From positions 124,001 to 188,000 of the forward strand of contig DGHQ01000059.1 in the NCBI GenBank assembly GCA_002392915.1: 64,000 bases of DNA, written 5' to 3'. The translations under genes and the position numbers were made by a program. This stretch comes from Bacteroidales bacterium UBA3844. Its GTDB lineage: Bacteria > Bacteroidota > Bacteroidia > Bacteroidales > Paludibacteraceae. Shown here one piece after another: positions 17,960-29,000 of the stretch. The notes beneath the pieces are model-generated. The model saw nothing but the letters and a program-made list of their open reading frames with translations. It did no database searches and was not told the origin of the DNA. How positions within the stretch are numbered: position 1 is the stretch's first letter; each line of letters starts with the position of its first letter.

Positions 17960-18268
17960 TTATAATGCCATTGTTGCTTCCATGCAGGAGATTCCAAGCT
18001 TTCTTTCTATCTCCGCTATGCTTTTAAATGAAAAATTTGTCTTACCTGATAGAATACGGCTTACATACTGTGGCGACACTCCCAGTTTGGCTGCTATATC
18101 CGATCTGGATAGTCCGTTCTCCTGCATATAGTCAACTATCTTCATGGCTATTTTTCGTGACCACTTTAGCCATACCTCGTTTTCTTGTCGCCATGCAGCA
18201 TCTTCTATAAATGTTGATGGAGTCTCACTCTTATGAGACACCAAAAATTCCAATGTCTTTTGTTTCAT
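17960..18268 (-). CDS. XRE-family antitoxin (HigA-like)
   Basis: The 102-residue protein has a helix-turn-helix of the Xre type (SRSDIAAKLGVSPQYVSRIL, about 55-74). The gene starts 2 bases after the upstream gene on the same strand, the usual toxin-then-antitoxin order of HigBA-type modules. It probably binds the paired palindromes upstream of the operon and neutralises the partner. Confidence 0.8.
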   Translation of the reverse strand: MKQKTLEFLVSHKSETPSTFIEDAAWRQENEVWLKWSRKIAMKIVDYMQENGLSRSDIAAKLGVSPQYVSRILSGKTNFSFKSIAEIERKLGISCMEATMAL

Positions 18269-18270
18269 AT

Positions 18271-18822
18271 TCAGTCCTCCTTAAAGAAATCTATAAAACT
18301 GTCTTGATCAAATACTCCATTACATTTTAGATAGTCCCGGCAGATGTTGAGCTTGTCAAGTTCCTTCTGCGTATGTTCTCGCTCCTGCATGGTGGCAGTC
18401 AATTTTATTGCACCTCCAGTCACTATATATACATTTGGTTCTATTCGTATAGCATAGATACGCAGCCAACTTGGATGCTGTCTTCTTCCCCAATTCCTCG
18501 CTTTCTCTCGTGTCAGTTCATGTGCTCTGTCGTCGGATAAGCTTAATGGATGGAACAATCCGTCAAGCTGTTCCGTATAGGGAAAATCAAGTATCAGTCG
18601 CTCCAACTCCTGGGCATCCTCCATTGTGTCATTTATGGCATCGCTTACCTTTTCTATGTGGAAGAATCCTTTTAGGTCTTCAAGGTTGGCGAAAAAGAAG
18701 TCGAGAAGATAGTTGAAGTTGCTCCATTGACGGAAAAGCAATGACAACTCGTCTGTCTCCTTTTCTTCCTCCTTTACTGCCCACAAATGATTATAACCTG
18801 GTATGATTTGTACAAATCTCAT
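18271..18822 (-). CDS. Putative toxin of a HigBA-like module
   Basis: The 183-residue protein ends in a segment resembling HigB/RelE-type nucleases: RIYAIRIEPNVYIVTGGAIK, then a helix with EREHTQKELDKLN. The N-terminal half is an unrecognised helical extension, making the protein longer than classical RelE/HigB toxins. The family call rests on this short segment and on the adjacent Xre gene. Confidence 0.65.
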   Translation of the reverse strand: MRFVQIIPGYNHLWAVKEEEKETDELSLLFRQWSNFNYLLDFFFANLEDLKGFFHIEKVSDAINDTMEDAQELERLILDFPYTEQLDGLFHPLSLSDDRAHELTREKARNWGRRQHPSWLRIYAIRIEPNVYIVTGGAIKLTATMQEREHTQKELDKLNICRDYLKCNGVFDQDSFIDFFKED

Positions 18823-18843
18823 ATTCTATTTCTTTTTTCTATG

Positions 18844-18892
18844 CAAAGGTAGTAATATTTTGCGAAAGTTGCAACTTTTAAGTTGCAACTTT
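18844..18892 (-). promoter_or_regulatory. Promoter and twin palindromic operators of the toxin-antitoxin pair
   Basis: On the minus strand TACCTTTG (18844-18851) is the -7 box. Two copies of AAGTTGCAACTT (within 18865-18878 and 18880-18892) overlap the -33 area. Two adjacent perfect palindromes fit autorepression by the Xre antitoxin. Confidence 0.65.
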
Positions 18893-18909
18893 ATTTGTTT
18901 TTACTTCCA

Positions 18910-19700
18910 TCACTTCTTGATTTCAATTCCAAAGTTACTTCTTTTTTCTTCCAACCATTCCTCAATCCATCCGTTCTGCCATGCGGCTTCGAATGCGGCT
19001 TTGCACTTGTCATAAGTCCATTTTATTTTGCCTTTGTTATGAGGAGCCGGACGCTTGAACCAGTCATAATCTTTAATCCATCCCTTGCGGAGGGCTACCT
19101 GATACGCAGTAACGGATCCTTTCTGGAAGGCTACTTTGGATGTGTATTTTTTCGCCTCTTTAAGACACATTTCCTCTGTCCAATAATTGCTTGGCATTTG
19201 GTGGATTTCAAACCAATCATATTCCTTGATCCACTCGTTTTTATATGCGATCCTGTACGCTCCTGAGCTTCCCCTCATAAAATCAACACGCCTGGTATAT
19301 TTTCTCGCCTCCTCCTTACAGGTCTCGTATGTCCATTTCTTCAGATGGGACTCAGGACGCTTCAACCAATCAAACGCCCTTATCCATTTGTTTTTTAGGG
19401 ATTGGTTATATGCGGTGGGACTACCCTTCATGAACTCGGTTCTGGTCTTGTATTTCTTTGACTCCTCACGGCACATTTCCTCTGTCCATTGGCTGACTTT
19501 ATCATGCCTTGCGTCATGGAACCACTTTTTTTTGCCTCTTCCCTACAGGTTTTGTAATTTCTTTTCTTTTTCACAAAGAAATCGTCCAGCCATCCATTAC
19601 TCCTTGATGCATTGTAGGCAGAACAGTTTCCTTTGCTAAATTCTGATCTTGTCTCGTACTTAGAGGCTTCTTCCTTACATTTTTCGTATGTCCAATTCAT
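18910..19700 (-). pseudogene. Frameshifted protein with repeated WTYEKCKEEA units
   Basis: Reading frames 19700-19428 and 19476-18910 encode parts of one protein built from units of about 45-50 residues: W-T-Y-E-x-C-K-E-E-A, K-Y-x-T-R, F-x-K-G-S, A-Y, G-W-I, Y-D-W-F. Such units occur in proteins of unknown function and some putative endonucleases of phages and mobile elements. The frame breaks near an 8-base A/T run at 19526-19533. The broken unit is also shortened, so a deletion rather than simple slippage probably destroyed it. The intact C-terminal part (189 residues) could still be expressed. Confidence 0.7.
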
Positions 19701-19769
19701 AGCATGTGGAGTTTGTCATTATTTATGCAAATATAAATCTCTCATGTGCCATATTCAAGCATAGTACAC

Positions 19770-19838
19770 AAAAAAAGGTGGTCCAACGACCACCCTAACC
19801 TTTCCATTCCGGAAGCATCTACAACAGTAGAAATTCTT
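19770..19838 (-). ncRNA. Solitary Cas12a-type crRNA-like RNA
   Basis: On the minus strand AATTTCTACTGTTGTAGAT occupies 19835-19817. This is exactly the 19-nt processed direct repeat of Francisella novicida Cas12a crRNA. It is followed by a 22-nt unique segment (19816-19795), the length of a Cas12a guide, then a 7-bp GGTGGTC/GACCACC terminator stem (19777-19794) and seven T. The promoter places the start within a few bases of the repeat. The predicted RNA is about 69 nt: repeat, guide, terminator. No cas gene or second repeat is present. Confidence 0.8.
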
Positions 19839-19843
19839 TACCA

Positions 19844-19873
19844 CAAAAGTAGCTATTTTTTTTAAACCGCAAA
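19844..19873 (-). promoter_or_regulatory. Promoter of the Cas12a-like RNA
   Basis: On the minus strand TTTG (19870-19873), an 18-bp spacer and TACTTTTG (19844-19851) fit the -33/-7 pattern, with a start near 19838. Confidence 0.7.
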
Positions 19874-19883
19874 CATTTTTCCT

Positions 19884-19916
19884 AAAAAAGTATGGGGACT
19901 TGTCACAAGCCCCCAT
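19884..19916 (-). terminator. Second terminator downstream of the giant gene
   Basis: An imperfect stem (ATGGGG/CCCCAT outer, CTTG/CAAG inner, 19892-19916) is followed on the minus strand by six T. A TATATTTG box at 19971-19978 without a clear -33 box could drive another short RNA ending here. Confidence 0.65.
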
Positions 19917-20003
19917 TCCTCTCGTTTAAAAATACTCAAAAAATAAATTAAATGCTGATAATATATTATACAAATATAGGGATTTTTTCCTTTCTTTCAT
20001 AGG

Positions 20004-20043
20004 AAAAAAGCAAGGGAAGCGAGCTTCACAGCCCTCTTCCCTT
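20004..20043 (-). terminator. Terminator of the giant surface protein gene
   Basis: AAGGGAAG/CTTCCCTT arms (20012-20019 and 20036-20043) with a T run on the minus strand lie 30 bases past the stop codon. Confidence 0.82.
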
Positions 20044-20072
20044 AATCAACAAAAATATGTTAAATTTAGATA

Positions 20073-23000
20073 TTATTTAATTATTGAGAACGCCTCTTCG
20101 TTTACAACAACTGTATATACTCCTGGATTGAGCCTTTCGGAGTTGATCGTCGTTTGGTCATTGCCCTCTCCCTCGACCATCAGCATTCCGGAAGCGTTGT
20201 ACACTGAATAAGAGAACGGTCCGTTGCAGATCACATTGACTTCGTTGTCTATCTTTGTCGGATATACGACAATGTTGTCATAGACTTGCTTGTATTCCCT
20301 TGGATAAACAGGGAACTGGGCTTCATACACGAAATCGCCTGGTTCGACGATGTTCGCATATCTCAATGTTCCGCTCTGGACTTCCACGCCAGACTCCCAA
20401 TTGACGCTGCTCTCACACTTTCCTGAATAAGCTGTAAGGAAGAAAGAATAGGATCCCTCATTGTAGACGTAGATCTGAGGATTCTCCACCAGGCTTGTCG
20501 CCATTTTAATTCCCTCGTAATATACCTCCCATTTGTAAGAAGTTCCGTTCTCGCTTCTGTTGTTAAGCTTGATCTTTGTTCCGCTCGGAACTGAAGCCTT
20601 GTCGGTGACAAGTACATCGCCAAGCCATTCGCCAGCCATATCAGAAGATCCGTATTCCACACCTTCCGCAAGAATGCTGAAGCCAGCCCCTACGGACTTG
20701 CTCATGTCAATCCTCTTCACATACTTAGTCGTGATACCCTTGTAGCTTCTTGTGATAAGAACCTCGACCTCTCCGCTGATACCGCTGAGTGAGATTCCGT
20801 GCTCGCCAACAAGCTCCTTCTTGGAGCATTCTCCGTTCACCTCAAAGTAGTACTCGTAATGATTAGGTCTGTAGTTCTTCTGCTCGTCGTCGTAACAGAT
20901 GACCGTTGCGGTCTTCTCACAGTCGTCAAGAGTAAGTTCAAGACATCCTTCTGTTATTCCAGGGATTGATTCAACAGCGACCAGCAAAGAGTCGCTTGTC
21001 GTCGTTCCGCATGAATTAGTCGCAACAACCCTGTAATAGACAGCATCGGAAGGAGCGATTGACAAAACCTGTGATGTCAGACGTGTGGAATCGAACTTGT
21101 CGGCTGTCATCCATGTCAGACCGTCTTCAGACTGTTGCCACTCTCCGTTTGACGCATCATCAATGAAACAGCTTAGGGTTGCGTCCATGCCGATGTTAAG
21201 CTCCATGAAATGGTCGTTGACCTTCAGACCTGCAGCCAACATTGAATCTTTCTCCAAAGGAACGATCTTTGACAATGCTGGACCGTTGGCGTTCACTGTA
21301 AGGACATTGCTTTTCAGAACATACTTGATGTTGTCAGTGTCATAGTAAGAGATACGCAACATCAGGCTCTTCTCTTCATCCACTGTGATCGAATAGTTCT
21401 TGTCAGTCACATCCGTAAAGTACATCATTGTATTGTCGTTGCCGAACTTGAACCACTTGTATGTCACTTCAGAACCTGCATTCACAACATCCTCGCCGAC
21501 AATCTGCTTTCCTGTGGACTTACATTCGGTGAAGATGTTACCGCCCTTCAACGGCTTGATTGAAACTGGCGAGTAGCAGACCATGTTTCCGTCTGCTCCG
21601 ATTTTTGACTCGACAAGGATTTTCTCTGTCGATTTCGCAAGAGTGATCTTCTCGCTGAAATCATACTCCAGACTATCGTTCACAAGAAGAGAGAGTGCAG
21701 CCATTTCAGTGTTGCCATTGCCGATGATCTCAATCTCTCCGTCTGATTTTGTCTCGACCTCGAATGTCATAGGATTGTCTATCGTCTCCTTAACGTCAAC
21801 CTTTATGATGTTGCTGACAATGCTGTCCTTGCATCCGTTGAGAAGAACGGTTCTGTAGTAAGCAGTATCGGTCGCAACGACCTTGTCAGCTTCCTTGAAC
21901 TCGCTGTTTTCCTTAACGGCGCTCCAGACTTTGCCGTCCGCTGAAGTCTCAAATCTCTGCTTCAAGTATTGAGGCAGAGTATAGTCGGTAGCAGACGTGA
22001 TTGTCACAGAACTTCCCTCACATACGGTTTCATCGTCGCTCAATATAGAGCTTTCAAATTCTGCGAAGTCAGGGCGTGGAACAACTGTAGTCTTGACCAT
22101 TTCAGACCTGCATGAATATGAGCTGTCCCATGTCACGATTCCGAAGATGTTTTCCGCAAGGTCGTTTCCTTTTATTTTGCCTGTCAGCTTCTCTGGAGTA
22201 AGCTCAGTCTCCATCACCGTGTCAGTCTGCAATCTGTAGACAGCCACGTTGAAGTTACCGACCATGCTGTCCGCAAGTGTCACGACCATATCCTGGTTCC
22301 TGCACATATTTTCCTCGATAATGACCTTCATAGGCTCTATCTTGTCAGCCACCTTGTAGAGCACCGCATCAGTGGCGATCGTGTCAGGGCACACGTCTGT
22401 GAATGCGAGTCTTCTGACATACATGTCACTTCTCACATCATCATAACTGAAATCCAATCCTGCGTTGGCGTCGCTCCATTTCTCGTTATCATACGAGTAC
22501 TGCCACAAGTAGCTCTTTGTTCCAGTTCCTCCAGTGGCGGCTGTGTGGCTGATCTTCAAGTCAGATCCGTAACACAATACGCCGTCCTGTTCGGCGACTC
22601 CCTCCTGCTTCAATTCAGGCAGACTGTCTACATTGAAGTAGACAATGCTTGTCTTGCAACCGCTGAGCTTGTGCATTCCCTGGACTGTGTAGCCACTTTC
22701 CACCACGTAGGCAGGATGACGCTCAAACTCCATTCTGTACTGCTCCTTGAAGTCAGTCTTCACAGGATTTACAGAATCCGTGCCGATTGTCCAGTTGTAG
22801 TAATAATCAGTGTCATTCTCGACAATGAAGCTTATATATTTCGAGTCACAGCTGTCTGCTCCGATATATAGCGATGGCTCCACTGTTTCTGCCCATACCT
22901 TGAAGGAGAAAGGATCGGTCTCCACCTCTCCGCACTCGTCATCCTTGAACACCGCCTTGACATAGAATATGACATCATGGTCCCTTTTCTTTCCTTCAAA

Positions 23001-26000
23001 ATAAGAGTACACCAATCCGCTACCATAGATTTCGCTTGTTCCTCCGAAATCCACGCTTGTGGAAGCATACAGATTCCAGTTTGTTCCGTCTACAGAATAC
23101 ATCCAGTCAAGACCATACTTCGACTCCTTGTATTCGGCTGATCCGCCTGTCGGAGCGTCAGCCTTGATAGCCGGAACACTCTCGTCCGAACAGTAAGAGT
23201 TCTTTCCCTCTCCATTCCAAGCCAGAGAAGACACCTTCAGAGTCTTGTATGTTTCAAGCGAAATGACGTTGGAGAAGCGAGTGTACACCTCTCCCACTTC
23301 CTTCTCGTTGTAGATAGGGGTAGCGGTTCTTCTGATATAGTTTGTTTTCTTTGGATCAAGCTGTCTTCTGAATGTTGCGTAGTTCAGAGAGTCTTCATAT
23401 GCGTTGTCTATCTGTCTCCAGCTGTAGGCATCCGAGCTGTCTGTCGTGATCTCCCATCTGTAGCGGAACACTCCAGTACCTCCGAAAGCGTTCTCATAGC
23501 TCTTGATGTCCTCGAACTCGACACCAGGACAAACCTGCTGGTTGTTTCTGATTCTTCCTCCCTTGCTAACTGGGTGGACGTTCAACGGTATCTCGTAATA
23601 TTCAGGCTCTATGCAGGTTGTGCCTTTAGTTGTCTTGATTCTCTTATGGTACAGACGGGTCATGAATGTAACGCTGTCCAGCGACACTGTCTTTTCCTCG
23701 CTGATCAGACTCTTCTCGTTCTTGTTTGAGTACCATTCTCCCGACATGGTGCTTTCCCTGTTTGTCACCTTGATATTGTCGCCGATCTCGATATATCTCT
23801 CATCCACAGCCTGGCGGTCTATCGTGTAGTTGTCAGTGCTGTCCTTGTCGAATGATATTACCGTAAGGGCTTTGTAATCCGTACCAAGAACGGAACATCC
23901 GTCATTGATTGCGAATCTCACATAAGTTGTCGAGTCGAAATCCTCGGCATAGAACCTGCTTTCAAAGCCGTCCTCGTAAGTCACAGCGGAAGAAGCCTGG
24001 GCGAAACTCTTCTGACCGCCCTTTGCAGTCTCCCAATATCCGTAAAGCTCATAGCCTTCTCCGAACAGCAATGCACCGAAATCTTTCGCCTCGTATCTCT
24101 CGATCACTTCCTCGTCTGTAGTGAGTGTTATCGCGCCGCTCACTTCCGCACCACCGCAATATGCGTTGCTTTGTGTCTGAACAGATCCTGCAAGGTTCTC
24201 TATGTTGCAGTTCGAGAGCTGTGGAGCCACGTTGATATAAAGTGTGTCGCTGTTTTTGATGTACGGCGTATAAGTTCCGTCTGGCTGCATCACATTGATG
24301 CTCGCCTGTCTGAAGACATAGCTTGTCTTGATCTTGTTGCCCACAGCCACATTCTTTGCCACGACAGTACCGAAGTTTGTCGTGTCTGCGTTGAACACCG
24401 ATGAAGCTAGCGGAAGACCAGCCGAATCCCTTACATAATTCTCGTCCTTGCCTACTTCAGCGTAGACCCATTTGTAGGTGATGTCCGTGCCTCCGCTTGC
24501 TATCTCGTCGTCGATGATTCTTCCGATTTTCTCACCATGACAGATGTTGATTGATTTTGTGTCACCGTAACGCTCGAATGCGATTGTTCCGGCTGTTATC
24601 TTCTCAATTCCCTTGACAGTGAAAGTGTCTGGTACGCTCATACATCCAGCGCGGTCTACCTTGTAGATCTCGAATCTCTCGATCTCATAACCTACGGCAG
24701 GCATTGTGCCGAAGCTAAGATCGGTTACGCCGAACGTCTTTTCCTCCTTCACATCCTTCACTCCGTCCTGGTTGATGTGCGACACGACATACGACTCGAC
24801 ATGAAGAAGGTCCTTCACAGCGATATAAGGGACTTTGCCCATTTCTGCGTAATTGGCGTGCTCGTATTCGTCCGCGCTCATTTCAAGCTTCTCTCTTACC
24901 GCAAGATCCACGTCGAATGTGTCCTTGATTCCGCATCCGTCAGTCGCAATTCTTCTGAATGTCGTCTGTCCCTTTATCGACTCCAGATCAAGGATCTCAG
25001 TCGATGGGTAGATGGCTGTCTTGTCGTTCAAGTCAATCCATCTGTAAGTCACATCACCGAAAGAGGACTCCACGTTGCCAGCTGTCAGTCTCACGTCCTC
25101 GCCATAGCAATACTGTGATTTGTCGCAAGTAGCCCTTCCTATCTTGAATTTAGGGTTGATCTCCATTGTCACGACAGAAGTCTTCACTGCCTTGATCGGA
25201 TAACCCTCATTGGCTATCTCAGCGTAGAAATGGCATGTGCGATCAAGATTGTTGATGTTGTATATTCTTCCATTTGTTATATTCTCCTGGTCATTCGACA
25301 TCAGATTATATTTGAAGTCAAGAACCGTTTCATCTACTTTCTTGAAATACTCCTGGTCATCATATCTGTAGTACCATGTTGCTTTCATTCCATTAGATGG
25401 AAGTCCGCCACCGTTATATACAAGATTGATATTTCCGCTTTGATTGTTTGCGTTAGGACAAGTGTTTGATATACTCATTTGCACTTCTGTCTTCAAAGGC
25501 TCAATAAGTTCGTACTCCACTTCAACCTTGTCGCTTTTACAACCGTTCTCAATCATCACCTTCTCGACATAGACCTTGTGCTTTCCGAAAGAGTAGTCGA
25601 AATCGGCGTGGCTGTCTCCGTTCTCAGTGTCATGCACGAACGACTGTGAGGCTGATCCTTTACTCTCCACAACCTGTTTGTCCTCGTTGTAGTAAGTGTA
25701 AGAATACACCTTGTCGTCGCTGTAGTTTACAAAGAACTTCACTTCAAAGCTGTCCTTGTTCTGTACAAGCTTGTTCGACATCACATTTACATCCTTGGAT
25801 GTGAGATCCATGCCCCTGTATGTCTTTGTCAGGATGGTGTTTGAAGTGGCTTTCGCGCCGCAAAGGTCTGTCAGCACGGCTCTTAAATAAGTCGGCTTTG
25901 TCATCGACTCCTCTGTATAGCTCAAAGTCGACACGTCATCCTTTGTGGCTATCTCTATGTTAAGGTTGTCCGTCGATGTTGCGACCACATCCTTCCATGT

Positions 26001-29000
26001 GGCTCCGTCATAGCTTCTCTGCCATGTGTACGTGTTCTTTGCGTCCACAGCTCCGTCCGGACTGCTCCATGTGTTTGTCTGAAGCTGGAACTCGCTCTTT
26101 CCTGCGTGGCAGAAATATATATCGCCGTCTGAAATGCGTATGTTAAGGTTCGGAGTGGCGACGTTTCTCACCTCGATTGCGTTCGATGCCTGCTTGTACA
26201 GTTTGCCGTCGCTTGTTAGGCTGACCTCGAGTTTGTAGAACTCGCTTCTGTTTTCAAGTCCAGCCGTCGAGATCTCCACTTCCGCTTTCGTTGCGTCCTT
26301 GATCGAGGTCCAGACTCCGTTGGTCTTCTTGTACCACTGCAACTTATATCCTTTTTCAAGAACATCATTGTTGAAGATGATCTCGTCGTTCACAAGCTGT
26401 AATGTTCCCTTTCCGCAGAAATAGAAGATGTCGCCAGCGTTGATGTTCTCGCTCGACGGATTGATAACAATGCTCTCGAATCCGTTGTTCACTGGTTTGT
26501 TGATGTGGAATGTGTCGCTCACACATGATTTTGTGCTGCTGAGTTTGTATGTTCGGAACACCATTCCTTCCACCATGTCCCTGTCATCAAGGTCGCTCTC
26601 CTCGAGAGTGTAGTTAGCCGAAAACACACCGTCTGAAATGACAGTCTGCTTGAAGTCGCTTCCGAGGAAAGAGAAAGCCACGTTGCTCTGTCCAAGATCG
26701 TTCTTGTCAGTGAGCTTGACAGTGATCGCCTTTGTCTTGTCGTCGAATAGGCTCTTGCTGATGTCAGATGGCGATACCGTGATGTCGGCTGATTTGATCT
26801 TCAGATCTGGAGCCACCTTGATTGTCTCCTTGCCCTGCAACGTGTAGTTGTCGCAAAGCTCGCTTGCCATTGTCACCGTGTATGTCACTGTTCCTGCATC
26901 CTCCACAAACTCCTTGATTGTGTTGTCTGATCCCATGTCAGTCGTTGCAGCCCCTGCTGTCTTCACCCAGCCAGTAACCTTATATCCAGGGATTTTGTCT
27001 GCTGTGATCACCACCTCGTCACCGTGGCAAAGTTCCGCAGATGACGCTGTGAATGAAGGGACGGCTGTTGTTTTAGCAAGCACATCGATTGCGATTGTGT
27101 CCCTCTTCACCTCACAGTTGTTGCCGAGGACTCTCGTTCTGATGAACTCGTTGCCGTTAGACAGCGAAACATTCACATCCTTTGATGTACCACCGACGAT
27201 TGACGCTCCTGTGGTCTTAGAAGTCCAGGTGTATTTGACGTTCGCCTCGTCAGTTCCGTTGTCCTCTATCTTATAGCCTTTTGACAGACAGACAAGGTTG
27301 CTGTTTGCGTCGAGCGATCCGACAAGGAACAGGCTTCTGTCTTCAAGCGGAGTGAGGACGTTCTTGATCTTAATAGTCTGGCTTCTGCTGCATCCGTCAT
27401 AAGTCCTTGTCACATCCACATTCACTGTGTTCTTTGTTATGTCATCCACGACAGACGGCATCTTTATCGTGCTTGTTCCCTCACTCTCTGAAGTGACGGT
27501 CTTGCCTCCCACCTTGTAGGAATATACAGATCCGTCGTCTGTCTTTGGTGTTATGTCAAGATCCTTGCCGAGAACAGGGCAGTCATAGGCGAAATCGTTG
27601 TCTGAGAACGCAAGGTTTCCCTTCACAGTCACATCGATTGCGTTTGCCGCTTCCACCTGAGTCGAACAGAACTCCTGTGTCGCTGTGATCTTAGCGTCGT
27701 AGACGAACTGCCAACCGTTGTATTTAGATGCTCCTGTGATCAGGGTGTCCACTTTAGCCTTCTGTCCGTCGACATCCTGGTAGGTCTGGATCCTGTAGCT
27801 TGTCTTTCCTATGTGGCTTGCGATCTTAGGCTCGTCGCTCTCATAGGAAATGTTGAATATAGGCTTCTCCTCATAGCACACGTCAGCCTTTGACACAACA
27901 GCGTCATACTCTGTGATGCTGAAGGAAGGAGCAGTGTACACTTTTATCCTCAAAGGGTCGCTCACGCTCTCGAAAGCACCGTCACCCATGCGGACAACAC
28001 GGACTATCTCGCAGTCATCCGCAATTTCGATCATTCCTGCTGAAAGAGAGAATGTTTCGTTCTCCGTGCCTGGTATCTGCTTGCCTGTGTCCTTGAATTT
28101 CCAGATGATCGTCTGGTCGCCATATCCCCCGGCGATGTTCTCAGATCCGATAATCTTCGGGTTTTTCTCGCCCTTGCACAGATAGTATGTGTTGCCTTTT
28201 ACCGAAGTGAGGTTTTCAAACCTTATCTCGTTGTTCTTGATGTCCTCCACGACCTCAATGATGACAGGGATAGCCTCGCCCTCGCATCCGAGCGAGTTGA
28301 CACCGCCGTTTACCTTTTGCAGGCTGTAGCTAGTGTTCTTCAGCTTCTCTATGTTTGTCTCGTTCATTGTCAGGGATGCAGGCAGCTGTCTGGCTGTCTC
28401 CCCCTCGTTAAGCACGTACTTGTAGGCGGTCGAGTTCTTGCCGAACTTGATCGTGTTGCCCTCCTTCACCTGAATGTATATCTTTCCGTTCTCGAAGCGG
28501 TATGAGCATCCTGCTATCGTGATCTCAGCCTCCGGATCAGACTCCACAGACTCCACTTTCACCTGGGCAGGGAAAGAAATACCGTTTGATCCGCATTCCT
28601 GGTCCTCCACATAGACTGTGTATATAGTTGTCTGTGTAAGGGGGTTAGTGATCTTCCATTTTGCAAGTTCGCTGTTTTTCTCGTCGACACTCTCGTATCT
28701 TTCGGCTGTAGGGTCGATGCTGAACTGCAGGTTCGGGTTGAACACGTCGCTCTCATACTTCTTCTTCAGTGTTATGATTCCCTTGCCTTCTCCGAACTCA
28801 ACGCCTGCGCACACTGCCTTGTCGCTGATCTCCAGCTTCATGTTGCTTGTTGTCGGGATGGTGTAAGGATGCACCTCATAGACCACGTTCTGCTCAGGAA
28901 GCACGTCCCAGTCGAACAGTTCAAGATAAGCCTTCGGGCGGAAATAGACAATATCAGTCGCATTGAGGGTTGAAATGTAGCGTCCGCTTACTGTGAGGTC

